Source: Symbiodinium natans (lineage: Eukaryota > Sar > Dinophyceae > Suessiales > Symbiodiniaceae). From it: a DNA stretch of 64,000 nt. Below are positions 50,301 through 61,047 of this stretch, one piece after another. Location: contig CAJNDS010000657.1 in assembly GCA_905221605.1 (NCBI GenBank), forward strand, positions 1 through 64,000. The letters run 5' to 3'. Under the pieces are notes generated by a model. That model saw only the letters and a program-made list of their open reading frames with translations. It ran no database searches and was not told the origin of the DNA. The position numbers and the translations under genes are program-made. The first letter of the stretch is position 1, and each line of letters begins with the position of its first letter.

Positions 50301-52317
50301 TTAGGATGTAGGGGAGTCGAGGTGTGTCAGCTCTTCTGAGGAAGTTATGTAGTGGCTGCTCGCCTACTATGGAGCAAGTTCCTACATCGCCGTTTGGGCG
50401 TCGTTTGGCTCTTCTGCGTGGGGCCAAAATCCCTACAAGCTCAGAGGCCCCCAAGCCCTTAACCCTAAACCCTAAACCGCACAAATCTTCTGCAAGCTCT
50501 GATATCCCAGTGTTGTAGTTTAGGGGTGTCTTGAAGGGGCTCTGAACACTCCATTCAAAACTGCATGTCATTTGAGGGCTTAAGGTTTAAGGGTCCAGGA
50601 CCGGGTCTAGGATTCAGGGTTGGGGGGGTTTAGGGTTTAGGGCTTGAGGTCGCGGTAGGAAAGTGTACATGCACCTTGAGCAGGCCGTCGCGATCAAGGT
50701 CGAATAACCTGGGGATAAACTTTGCTTGGGCTTTGGGCGGGGAGTCGCCCAGGGAAGATGGCACATAACACCTAATGTATGGGCCTTTATAATAATTAGA
50801 ACAGGGTCTTGGGGGATAGCGCAGAACTCTAAAGGGACAAGCACAGAATATTTTCTAGTAGCTATATTCGATGTGTGGATCGAGATTGTGCAACTTCAAG
50901 CTACCGAAGAAAGACTAAAGAAGTGGCAACACGGCAATGATTCAAAAGCAATACGAAAGTTTGGGCCATAAAGTCATGATACTCACAATATTCAGGGCCA
51001 TGACATGGCCTGCACAGACTTTACCGCACGCTTTCGTGGCATAGTAACGCTCAGGTACTGAAGTATACCATGACACGAATGAGACCCCAACCCTGAAAGC
51101 CCTCTAACCTCGGAAAACAAATAAAGCCCTGAGAAAAATCGCTTGCAGGGTTTAGGGGTCGGATTTCATATAAGCCCTCAACACCTGAACCCCAAGCCCT
51201 ATGAAATGTAGATGACGGGGTTAGAAGGCCTGGGGCGTCCAGCCGTGTCTAGGTCAGAGCGTCAAAATACAAAGCTATGCTGTGACGCTTTATTAACAGG
51301 AGTTTGAGCTTGCGAGGCCACCAAAACGGAACGCTTTCCGAAGCAAACAGTTTTCGGGCTTTGCGGGTTGAGGGGTTGTAATGTCAGTTTAGTTTTGGGC
51401 AGAAACACTAAACCCTAAACCCTAAACCCTAAAAGCAAGGTTCAGTTGAACGAGTTCGGGTCTTCAGTCTTATAGCGCAGCCCAGGTCACTTGAAGACGC
51501 ACTGCAAGTCTTCAAGCTGAGCCTCATTGGGATGGGGGTTTAGGGTTGAGGATGTTTTTTAGGGGTTTAGGTGTTTAGGTGTTTGAGGTTTTAGGGATTA
51601 AGGTTCAGGGTTTTAGGGTGGTTTAGGGGTTTAGGTGTTTAGGGGTCTAGCGTTTAGGTGTTTTGGGGGTTTTAGGGCTTAAGGTTCAGGGGTTTATGGC
51701 TCAGGGTTGAATGAGTTCGGGTTGAGGGTACCAGGGCCTCTGACTTGAGAGGTCTAGGACTCATGGGCGGACGGACGTGGCTGCAACGAAAACGAATACA
51801 CCAATTCGGGGGTATAAGGAGGGACCCTTAGAAGGGACCCCTAATCTTATTCCCCTATGTATAACCCCTGTAATATATACCTTGTATACGTAGTCCCTAT
51901 ATACCTAAGTAGCCCCTGAATACCCTTAAAGAACCCCTAAGGTCCCTTGTAGGGATCCCTCCTTTAGCCCCTTGAACCAAGCAATCCTGCTTTTCCACAA
52001 TAGACTTTCTATGAGGAGAAGGAGCGAAAAAAAGCAAACACCGAGTGAAAAAGGCAACCCCCCCCCCCCCCACACACACGCACACACACACACACACACA
52101 CACAGAGACAAAAAATGAAAAGACGACTGAAGGTACAAAACTACTAAAGCACCCTTAACCCTAAAAACCCTAAACCCTAAACCCTAAAGCCCTAAAACGC
52201 TAAACCCTAAGAGTCACCAGGCCTCGGGGAGCAGCGGAGGTGTGCTCACAATCGTCCTGGTGAAAGTGAGCTAGTTGGAGGTTCTATGGTACTGGTTTAG
52301 GGTTTAGGGTTTAGGGT

Positions 52318-52370
<53 letters not shown>

Positions 52371-55300
52371 GGTTTAGGGTTTAGGGTTTAGGGTTTAGGG
52401 TTTACTTATAACTGTACTTATAACCATACTAGGGCACTTAAGGGGCTTATGTGTGGGGCTATAGCTACAGTTATAGTTGGCTAGGCTAATAAGTACCATG
52501 AGCCTCCAAGTAGTAAGGATTCAGGGCCTTGGCGGCCTTGGTGAAGTACCCAGACCCGAGCGTGACCGTCGGAATAGGACCCACTCTGGCTTAGGGTTTA
52601 GGGTTTAGGGTTTAGGGTTTCGGGTAACCCAGGAAGAAGAAGGAGACCCCTTGTTGGTTTTAAGAGGCCTTCTAAGGAAGCCTAAACCCTAAAGAAGGGG
52701 CACCAGGATCTACTCTGTGCCCTACCCTACTCAACGGCTGTAAAAAGGGGAGGGCTTGTTATGGGAAATTTCGGGGACCTAACCCTAAACCCTAAACCCG
52801 AGACCCTACACCCTAAACCCTAAACCCTAAACCCGGCATGAACCCTGCTGTAGACTGGGCTCAGGTTGAACATTTGCAGGGAGCGTGGTCCCCGAACTGC
52901 GGGGTGGGGTGGTGGGATGAGGGGGGCTGGTGGGGCTTGGGGTGGTGGGTGGTGGGCCATAAGAGCTTACCGGTATCAACCGTAAAGACCCTAAACCCTA
53001 AAAGCCCTATTAACCCCACACCACCCTTGAAGAAAAAAGATTGGCAAAAGGGTACCACTGGGCTACTCATGGGTACTTCTAAGTAAGGTTATAAGCAGGG
53101 TAGCCATCTAACTGGTTATAACCCTAATTAGGGTACATATAACCCCTAAGCCATAACCCTAAACCCTAAGCTTATAAATACCCATGAACCTACAAGTAGC
53201 CAGCTAAAGTCCATGGAGGCTTCCGGTCCTGTCTAGAGACCGTGCCAATTCCGAGCCCCACCTGGCGGTGTAGGGAAAGGGGTTTAGGGTTTCGGGCAGT
53301 GTGCGCGCAAGCGCGCGCGTGGGTGTGCGTGAGTGCACTACATTTATGGTGTTGTTTTTGGTTGTGGGCTTCAGGGTTTGCAGGGTTTAGGGCCTTAATT
53401 TAAGGGTGCACAGTGCTGTGAAGTATCATTTCCGAACCGCAGAACCCTGCAGCCCTAGAGCCCGTTCGCTGTCACGCAAAGCACTTCCCAATCCTGAGCC
53501 GCAACTGTAATACAAAAAGGTACTGCAGGGGCCTGAATAACTCGAATACGGATTTGGGGGGGGGGGGGGGGGGGGTTGTCATAGTATGACTACAAAGGGA
53601 CCGCAAGGGAATATTCTAAGCAATTATTCCGACCCCCTATATTACAGTAGATGTAACTGGGGTTCTGAAGCCCCAGCAGATCGGCTCAAGAGGCTTAGGA
53701 AGTTTAGACCCTAACCCTAAACCCTAAACCCTAAAACCCTGAAACCCTAAAACCCTAAAACCCTAAAACCCTGAAAAAAACCCTAAAACCCTAAAACCCT
53801 AAAACCCTAAAACCCTAAAACCCTAAAACCCTAAAACCCTAAAACCCTAAAACCCTAAAACCCTAAAACCCTAAAACTTAAAACCCTAAAACCCTAAAAC
53901 CCTAAACCCTAAATCCAGTCAACTGGGCATCCGAAAGCTCACGGCCGAGACGCCTTCGCATCTCCGCCAGGCTACTCATCTGCGCTGCTGGCCACAGCAC
54001 CCGCATCATGTCCTGCAGGCTGGGCTTGTTAATGAGGGTTTAGGGTTTAGGGTTTAGGGTTTGGGCTTGGGGTTCATGGTTTTAGGGGTCAGGGCTCAGG
54101 GTTTGGGTTTAAGCTTTGGGGTTTGGGGCTTTTGCAGAGCAGCTGTTGTGGTTCAGAGGGCTTAGGATTCCTTGAAATGTTCGAGTTGTCGGAGGGGCGT
54201 CGTATTTAGGACAGCACAAGGCACCACTGCACAAGCCCCCAGCACAGGACAGCTCTGACGTAGCTCGTCGTGTAGCTCTGGATCCTAAGCCCAAAGCCCT
54301 GTTCATTCAGAGTTTAGGGTCTTAGGGCTTTAGGGTTCTAATGTTTTAGGGTCTTACGGCTTCTTTAGGTTACTAGCGTGTTCGGGTCTTAAGGGTTTTA
54401 GAGCCTTAGGGTCTTGGGGCTTTAGGGCCACCCTAAACCCACAAGCCGAAACCCTAAACCCTAGACCCTAAACCCTCTTAGGGTCTTAGGGTCTTAGGGT
54501 CTTAGGGTCTTAGGGTCTTAGGGTCTTAGGGTCTTAGGGTCTTAGGGTCTTAGGGTCTTAGGGTCTTAGGGTCTTAGGGTGCGCAAAACCCCGCAGGTAA
54601 CAGGAGCTGTGGCCTCCAGCACGAAGGAGCTCTTCACACCCAGCAGCACCTGCTTAAACCCTAAACCCTAATTCCTAAACCCTAAACCAATACACCCGAT
54701 AAGAGCGGTTTAGGGATTGGGGTTTAGGGTTTGGGGTTTAGGTTTTAGGGTTTAGGGTTTAGGGTTTAGGGGGCAAAACCCTATAAACCCCCTTAGCCCT
54801 GTAAGCCCCGCAAGCCTACGCCCTGCAAGCGCAAAACCCTGTAAACCCGAGAAAAAAAACCTATGCACCCTGTGAGCCGTAAAGCCTACAAAGCCCACCA
54901 GCCGTACAGACCCCATCAGCCCTCATTAGAGGGTTGAGGTTGGGCTTCGAAGCCTACAGCATCTACGGCCGGGTTCATTCCTAATTACCAGAAAGCCCGA
55001 TTAGCCTATAAGTATTACTTACTGAAGGAGCTTTAAACCCTGAACCCCAAGCCCCTTTCATCTACAGAGGAGCTTGTATTCAGAAATGATTTGGGGTACA
55101 TTCTTTATTAAGTGAGTGCTGGGCTCTCTGGGTGCTGCTCATGGGGCAGCGCAGCCGGATGCTGACGGGGTGTTCTGGGGGCCGAAGCCCAAGGCTCAAC
55201 GAAGCCTTCATTGCGGCTTGTGGGTTGGGGTACAGGGGTCAGCCCAACAGGTTTAGGGTTCAGGGTGTAGGGTTTCAGTTTCCCCTAAACCCTAAGCCCT

Positions 55301-58300
55301 AAGCCCTATAAGCCCTAAGCCCTAAGCCCTAAGCCCTAAACCCTAAACCCTAAACCCTCAACCCTAAACCCTGCCTGCTCCAGTGTCTTGAGGAACCTGC
55401 TCACGACCCGGGGAATATCCTGGTGGAGCGAGCAGCTTGGAGGTTGATCCCGGGTGTCGGGATGAGCCCTATACCATATACCCTAAACCCTAAATCCTAA
55501 ACCCTAAACCCTAAACCCTAAACCCTAAACCCTAAGTCAGGCAGATCTCTACATGCTCATCCCCTTTGGGGCTGCCATGACAACGCGGAGCCCTACAAAT
55601 TTAGGGAGCCCAAAATGGACGATAACTTAGGTTTAGAGTTTAGAGTTTAGAGTTTAGAGTTTAGAGTTTAGAGTTTAGAGTTTAGAGTTTAGAGTTTAGA
55701 GTTTAGAGTTTAGAGTTTAGAGTTTAGAGTTTAGAGTTTAGAGTTTAGAGTTTAGAGTTTAGAGTTTAGAGTTTAGGGTTCAGGGTTTTAGGTCACAGAT
55801 GCCTCCCTTAAATCTCAGACTCACGCCAAGCCTGGACCCCAAACCCTAAACCCTTAACCCTAAACAGCCTGATTAGGGCTTAGGTGCTGGTGCCTCATGG
55901 CGATTGCCCAACCAGGTCATCTGAAGGAACAAACTTGGGTCCGAGCTGCAAAGAAAGAACCAAGCCTTCGTGGAGTCGGAGACTCCAAGCCCTGGCCCTA
56001 AACCCTAACCCCTAAACCCTAAACCCTAAACCCTAAACCCTAAACCCTAAACCCTAAACCCTAGACCCCTAAACCCCTAAACCCCTAAACCCCCAAACCC
56101 TTCACCCTAAACCCCTAAACCCCTAAACCCTAAACCCAAACCCCGAACTCTTAAAATCTCCGGCGCGCCTCCTCCGAGCTCATGGCAGCCCAGTCGGGAG
56201 CACCTGAAGCAAGGGCGCTAATCCCTTCCCCCCCCCACCCCCTCGTCCCACATGGGGTTGCAAGAATTAGGGTTTGGAAGGCCACCAATCCCCTTGTAGT
56301 GTTGCTGACGTAACCAAGACTTAGGGCTTTTGGTAGGTGATTTCCAGAAAGCCCCTCAATAGTATTCTAAGGCAACCTTTTGGGTTCTTAACAAACAGGT
56401 TTGAGAGGTATTGTCAGGCAATCTGACTCAGTGGCATCTGGCACCAGTACTGCATGAGCCAGCAAGCGCGCAGGATGTGAAGCTTTACGGTTTCCCATTT
56501 CATCGAGCTTAATCTCTTTATAGGGGAAGTCAGTCGCATCAGCAGCAAAAAGCAATGCGTAGTGATCCAATGACTTCATATCCTCATCAGCCAGAGCCGG
56601 TGTCCAGTTGAAAACCATCTAAGATGTCATTCCAGCACTGAAGAAAATGCTCTCCCTGTGGTTGCATGCCGTCAAGAAGGCGGCACGAGTTCTGTGTGCC
56701 TAAAACCCTAAACCCTAAACCCTAAGCCCTAAACCCTAAACCCTAAACCCTAAACCCTAAACCCGAACCTCACGTTATTCCGGGCGGCTCCGACAGTCCA
56801 AGTATGGGAAGAGCGCCTTGCACCCCGTCAACAGACGCGACCCCAAAGACTCAAAACTCCAAGCCTTGAGATCCGCCAAACCTATACCTCCTAATCTCAT
56901 GGACGCAAAAGCCCCAAAACTCAAAAACCCTAAACCCCTCAAACACTAAAACCCAAAAAAAAGCAAAACCCAAAAACCAAAAAACCCAAAAACCCTAACA
57001 CCCAAAAACCCTAAGACACTAAACCCTAAAACCCTAAACGCCTGAACCCCTAATCCCTAAAACGCTACAACCCGAAACCCTGAACCCCTGAACCCTTGAA
57101 CCCCTGAAACCCTACCCCTAAACCCTAAGCCTAAACCTTAAACCCTAAACCCTGAACCCTGAACCCTAAACCCTAAACCCTAAACCCTAAACCCTAAACC
57201 CACAAAGTACGAGGCCGCCTTCGAGGTTGTTGGAGTTCAGGAGGCCCTGGCCAAGCGCATTGCTCCAAACACTAAGGGAGCTCAGCAGGGTTTAGGGTTT
57301 AGGGTTTCGGGTTTAGGGTTTTAGGGTTTAGGGTTTAAGGTTTAGAGTTTTGGGGTTTAGGGTTTAGGGTTCAGGGTTTTAGGGTTTAGGGTTTAGGGTT
57401 TTCACAGGGCAACCAAGCCGTTGAAAAAAGGAGAAACCATCAACACTCACACAATCGGAATGCACCCGCATCTCGTGAATCAAGTTCCGAACATGTGTGG
57501 GCAAGATTGCGCAAAGGCAACACATGTCGAAGGCGAACTCTTTCACAGGAAGTTCCAGGCTCGTAAGGCTACTGCAAGCCTGTGCAACCTAAACCCTAAC
57601 CCTTAACCCTAAACCCTAAACCCCAAACCCTAAACCCTAAACTCTAAACCATTCCTCTCTGGAGAAGAATGTGTGTATACTGCACACCATACGCGTCAAG
57701 GAAGGATTCTTGCGAAACGGCGGGTTGAGGGTTTAGGGTTTAGGGTTTAGGTTTTGGGGTTTAGGGTTGGGGGTTTAGGGAGAGGCTTGATGGGATTCCT
57801 TTTGGTCGTAACATGGTTTCTCGGCCCAATGACTCCCGAAGCGAAAGCTCCTAAAACACAGCCCTACACCCTACGCCCTATCTTAGCAAAACCAACCCTA
57901 AACCCGAAAACCGGACAAAGCCAACCCTCACGCCACAAAACCCTAAAACCCTAAAAGCAAATAATCCTCAAAACCCTTAAGACAGAACCCTAAGACCTCA
58001 AAGGACCCAAAAGCAAAGATCCTGCAAACCCTAACGCCAGAACCCCAAAGCAAGAAGCCTGCAGCCCAGGACTTGGTCATATGAGCGACGGACAAAATCA
58101 CGTTACACGGTGCGAAGCCGCGGAATATCATGTTATCGCTTTGCGTGGGGCCCGTATCGCTTTACATACTATGGGACTGTGGAATGCATGTATCAAAACG
58201 TGCAAACTAATGTTATCGCTTTAGGTGGGGCCCATGTCGCTTTCCAGGTTGAACAACTCGTGTCCACTGTACTACTGGCTTCAAGAAACATAGTTTTGGC

Positions 58301-59372
58301 GGGCGCCCACATGGGTTCAAACCCTAACTCTAAACCCTAAACCCTAAACCCTAATCCCTAAACCCGAAACCCTAAACCCCAAACCCTAACCCGAATTTAA
58401 ACAACATATGGTGGGCCTTTGCAAGCTCTCCCATCCGGGCTTCTGCGAAGGGCCGGAACTCCGTGAAGTCGCAACCTGAGCCCAAAAAAGCCGCTTAGGG
58501 TTTAGGGTTTAGGGTTTAGGGGTTAGGGTTTAGGGTTTAGGGTTTAGGGTTCAGGGTTCAGGGTTCAGGGTTCAGGGTTTCGGGTTTAGGGTTTGGCCCA
58601 CGGTCAGGGATCCTGGGTTTGGGGTTTAGGGGTCTTGGGGCCTAAGGTGTTTAGGGTTCTGGGGTTGTTAGGCTACTTGAGCTGAAGGGTGCAGGGGTTT
58701 CAGGGGCTGTGTTGGGGGTTGAGAGTTTGGAGAGGTCTAGAGGGACATGGGCTTGGGTTTAGGCCTTTTCCTGAAACCTGAACTACAATTCTCCTTTATG
58801 GCCGGTATCGTGTCATTAGACAATGAGTCCTCCCACCCCCCGACCCCAAGGCCCTCTCCTCAAAGAAAGGAACGGCAACTAAGGCTCCAGGTAGGGTCTT
58901 TGGTGGCCCAGAGATTTTGAGTGCAAGAGGGCTTTCAGGGTATTTAAGGGTTTAGAGTTTAAGGGTGTAGAGCTTTAGGGTTTTAGGGTTTAGGGTTATA
59001 GGCTATAGGGTCTCGGCTTTAGGGTTGAGGTTGGGCGTAGGGTGTGATCGGCTATCAGGCCCGGAGGGGCTAGGGAGTGAGCCCTCCCGATAAGGCTGGG
59101 AAGAAAATGGGCGAAGTGGGCAAACACCCACCGGTTCATACGCACTCTCAAACCCGTCTAGCCTCTCTTAGGCCCTACCGTAAATCCTCCGAACCCCCAG
59201 AACCTCAAACCCAAAACTCTAAACCTCAAACCCGAAACCCTAAACCCCAAACCCCGAACCCTAAACCCGAAGCCCCTCCACTACGTAAGCCCAACCCGGT
59301 CGTGGACTTGGGCGTCGCACGCCCGGAGTGGTCATTGTCAAGCTTCATCCACATCTTGCAGAGGGTCTCCAC
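47387..59372 (-). CDS. Three-EF-hand calcium-binding protein, 13 C-terminal exons
   Basis: Exons: 59321-59372, 58417-58475, 55375-55419, 54614-54649, 53916-54012, 52523-52583, 52223-52256, 51491-51522, 50675-50708, 49679-49720, 49188-49228, 48586-48649, 47387-47482. All phases agree, giving 230 residues and a TAG stop; the 5' end lies beyond 59372. EF-hand 1 is MKLDNDHSGRCDFTEF. A middle segment follows (KSSFVLEDMMRVLWPAA, VSTPPLLPEAQLEDLQ). EF-hand 2 is KLFDLDRDGLLKASEIL and EF-hand 3 is QYDVDGDGTLGIMEFCEML, then CPHGYRA and a tail (DGTHVAYDPTIRSRALKK). Loops 2 and 3 have the canonical Asp/Glu ligands at positions 1, 3, 5 and 12; loop 1 has Ser at 5. It is probably a cytosolic calcium sensor; no kinase domain or membrane segment is seen. 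Donors: seven GC, three GT, two GA. Confidence 0.85.
47500..48585. repeat. Last intron of the EF-hand gene, repeat-filled
   Basis: TTTAGGG and related units lie at 47490-47600, 47790-47895, 48018-48050 and 48130-48250. A non-repetitive stretch at 47920-47990 could be read as an exon, but the direct join 48586 to 47482 gives the better protein. Confidence 0.7.
49025..49125. repeat. CCCTAAA array in EF-hand gene intron
   Basis: The array is interrupted by CTCAACC and CCCGAAA variants. Confidence 0.9.
50785..50870. repeat. Family D-like segment
   Basis: ATAATTAGAACAGGGTCTTGGGGGATA and CTAAAGGGACAAGCACAGAATA resemble, piece by piece, the elements at 53.53 and 62.13 kb. It is diverged. Confidence 0.4.
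51897..52150. repeat. C-run and CA microsatellite
   Basis: A C-run at about 52058-52070 is followed by CA repeats to 52102. Nearby TATACCT-rich sequence is non-coding. It lies in an EF-hand gene intron. Confidence 0.85.
52257..52522 (-). mobile_element. Family F introner in the EF-hand gene, GA-AG, with GGGTTGA/TTTAGGG arrays
   Basis: The intron between ...KAAKAL and TIVSTPP is almost wholly an inverted-repeat element. The plus-strand left end is AGTTGGAGGTTCTATGGTAC (about 52273); the right end is GTACCATGAGCCTCCAAGTA (about 52496). Inside are about eight GGGTTGA units between two TTTAGGG runs, then ATAACTGTACTTATAACC shared with 12.26 kb. Confidence 0.8.
53061..53201. mobile_element. Family F-related inverted-repeat element
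   Basis: The left end is GGCTACTCATGGGTACTTCT. The right end in reverse complement is GGCTACTTGTAGGTTCATGG, then GTATTTATAAG. The interior has TTATAACCCTAATTAGGG and a CCCTAAA doublet. A partial family A end (GGGTACCACTGGGCTACT) overlaps the left border, suggesting nested insertion. Confidence 0.7.
53528..53642. mobile_element. Family D element copy 1
   Basis: It starts GGGGCCTGAATAACTCGAAT and ends AATTATTCCGACCCCCTATA. Terminal GAATAA and TTATTC are inverted. It shares most words with 62120-62213. A G-run of about 20 lies inside. Confidence 0.65.
53712..53912. repeat. CCCTAAAA octamer array
   Basis: About 20 units of an eight-base variant with one extra A are highly uniform. The array abuts the 3' boundary of the exon at 53916. 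Confidence 0.95.
54476..54580. repeat. TCTTAGGG octamer array
   Basis: About 12 identical eight-base units have C in place of the usual third T context. This is a homogenised variant of the telomere-type unit. Confidence 0.97.
55632..55775. repeat. TTTAGAG heptamer array
   Basis: About 20 identical units differ from TTTAGGG by one base. The array lies in the large EF-hand gene intron (55420-58416). Confidence 0.97.
55776..56387. repeat. Intron DNA with CCCTAAA and CCCCTAAA tracts
   Basis: Arrays lie at 56000-56065 (heptamer) and 56066-56130 (octamer with an extra C). A short minus island near 56160-56220 (PDWAAMSSEEARRRF) is open but not needed by the gene model. Confidence 0.7.
56388..56618 (-). 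CDS. Unassigned open frame, 76 codons, inside the EF-hand intron
   Basis: It starts with ATG directly after a TAG and reads MVFNWTPALADEDMKSLDHY..., ending PLKPVC and TAA. G+C is lower than in neighbouring exons, and composition is protein-like (acidic, few repeats). It could be a nested gene, a retained insertion or an alternative exon. No family is recognised. Confidence 0.35.
   Translation of the reverse strand: MVFNWTPALADEDMKSLDHYALLFAADATDFPYKEIKLDEMGNRKASHPARLLAHAVLVPDATESDCLTIPLKPVC
56700..57300. other. Intron repeats plus a possible plus-strand exon
   Basis: CCCTAAA tracts lie at 56703-56765 and 57130-57202. At 57203-57285 the plus strand reads KYEAAFEVVGVQEALAKRIA without stops and looks coding, opposite to the surrounding gene. 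Nothing joins to it. Confidence 0.35.
57300..58130. other. Intron region with TTTAGGG arrays and an open plus island
   Basis: TTTAGGG arrays lie at 57288-57400 and 57728-57780. The interval 57418-57590 is open on the plus strand (MKKGETINTHTIGMHPHLVN and on), lower in G+C, with no known motif. Confidence 0.35.
58130..58255. repeat. Local duplication of an ATGTTATCGCTTT unit
   Basis: ATGTTATCGCTTTGCGTGGG at about 58130 and ATGTTATCGCTTTAGGTGGG at about 58210 begin two similar ~35-bp segments, each followed by GGCCC and TCGCTTT. Confidence 0.8.
58500..58620. repeat. TTTAGGG/TTCAGGG array
   Basis: The array fills the start of the intron upstream of the exon at 58417-58475. Confidence 0.9.
58621..59320. 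other. EF-hand gene intron, degenerate repeats
   Basis: TTTAGGG-like words lie at 58610-58680 and 58930-59040, and CCCTAAA variants at 59205-59270. No exon was detected. Confidence 0.6.
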
Positions 59373-59579
59373 CTTCAGAGCTTCAGAGCACACCAGACAA
59401 CGGGGGGGTTCTGGAAACCCTGACCCTAAACCCTATGTCAATGTAAACCCTAAACCCTAAACCCCAAACCCTTAGCCCAAAACCCTGCAGGGTTTGGGAG
59501 TCAGAAGCTTAGGGGGGGGGGGGTTAAGAACACTCAGGAGGCAGAGGCTCCAAGAGCCTTAAGCCACAAGCCCGGCCAC

Positions 59580-60080
59580 GGAAAATGCCTTAGGGCAGTT
59601 GCAAGGGTCTTTAATTATTTTACTGAGTGGTGCTTCAAAGCCGTTTGAACATTATTTATGAATAGGCTCCTTAAAAGGGAAAGAAGGGAAATTTAAAATT
59701 ATTCCAAAGCACTACCCAGATTAGTTTGGGGAAACACACTTCTATGCTCCTCATATACCCTACAGGCCTATAACTTCAGAACCCTTGAAAAAGGCTAGGG
59801 GCCATATTCACAGTAGAAGAAGCTGTTCCCGCAATAGCAATCACGATACGGGTAGTAAACAAATAGTACAGGGACCATGTAACTAACCTTCGACCGGTGG
59901 TCCAGTTGCGGATGTTCCCGGGTATTCCTATGCTTCTAAACTCCGAGCCAACGGTGAACCATACCAATTTCTAATTGGGGAACCTGCCTTCGATTCCTCC
60001 TATATCACCCCTTTACGCGGTCAATTCCCTGTTCCCCGATTAGAAACAAGAATTATCATGCCGCTACGTAGAGTAAGGAT
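59580..60080. other. Low-G+C unique island
   Basis: About 500 bases are free of telomere-type units and poorer in G+C than the surroundings. The minus strand is open for 63 codons at 59776-59967. The texture recalls organelle DNA, but I could not match any organelle gene. Confidence 0.35.
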
Positions 60081-60216
60081 CCTAAATCCTAAGCCCATAA
60101 CCCAAGAACCTGGAAACCCCAAAAGCAGCAAACAATAAAGGGGGGGGCTCTCGTCACATTGAACGGGTATTGGTATTGGGTGGTTTGTGTTGTGTGTACA
60201 CCAGCGTGTTCAACTC

Positions 60217-60217
60217 A

Positions 60218-60257
<40 letters not shown>

Positions 60258-60290
60258 GTTATTATTATTATCATTATTGTTATTTTTTTA
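60217..60290. repeat. ACT/ATT triplet microsatellite
   Basis: TAC(TAC)n at 60218-60256 passes into ATT repeats. The tyrosine- and leucine-rich frames here are artefacts. Confidence 0.95.
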
Positions 60291-60406
60291 TTTGGGTTGC
60301 TGTATTCCAGCTTGGGCAACTGGTCACATGGAGCAAGCTGGCGCCTGCGCTCGCGTGCCGATGCTGTCCGTCGTTAGCCTGACAGAGATTGCTTCTGGCC
60401 CAGGGT

Positions 60407-60529
60407 CCACCCTAACCCAAAGGGTCCATGTACCTATATAGTATATTCTTGGGCCTTAAAGGGGTCTCTATATAGCACCTCTATGGTCCAAGTATATACT
60501 ATATGGGTACATGGACCCTTAGGGTAAGG
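60407..60529. mobile_element. MITE-like element with ~40-bp terminal inverted repeats
   Basis: The left end reads ACCCTAACCCAAAGGGTCCA then TGTACCTATATAGTATA. The right end in reverse complement reads ACCCTAAGGGTCCATGTACC then CATATAGTATA. It is non-coding, 120 bp, and directly abuts repeat E copy 2. Confidence 0.85.
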
Positions 60530-60625
60530 CTCCAAGGACCCTCCTACAGAGGGACTGGTACCTCCAAAGGAGGGCTCTGGGGTCTCAAGTCCTAAGGGTT
60601 TGAGGGCCCAAGAGCCTTGGGGCGA
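60530..60625. repeat. Dispersed repeat E, copy 2
   Basis: It is nearly identical to 42699-42795 in the same orientation. Confidence 0.9.
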
Positions 60626-61002
60626 GGTGTATAAAGTTTAGGCTGCTTGGTGCGCAGGATTTGGGGCTCCTAGGTTTTTTCAGTTTTGAGCTCCGGATCG
60701 ACGGTTTGGGTTCAGGGTTCAGGTGTTTGGGATTCAGGGCTCAAGGTCTAGGGACTACGGGTCTGATGCATGGCGCCCCTCCTCCCCCCCCCCCCACCCA
60801 CCCAACTTAGACAGCTGTGACCCTGTGCAACCGGAAACCGAGTTTGGAAGGATTCCAGAGAGTTGTCATGTGGTCTGCTAGTGGGTTGCACATTTAAGGG
60901 AGTTCGGCAGGCATTATCACGGGTTGCGACATCACCTCCCTTTATATTATATACATGTATATGTATATATATATATATATATCATACATAGATATATATC
61001 AT

Positions 61003-61047
<45 letters not shown>

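Noticed and set aside
50320-50460. Island reading SELVGILAPRRRAKRRP as an EF-hand gene exon
   Set aside because: It lacks an AG acceptor in phase. The exon at 49679-49720 restores the EF-hand loop exactly, with Glu at position 12.
60170-60441. Tyrosine-, threonine- or leucine-rich small proteins
   Set aside because: They are translations of a triplet microsatellite in three frames.
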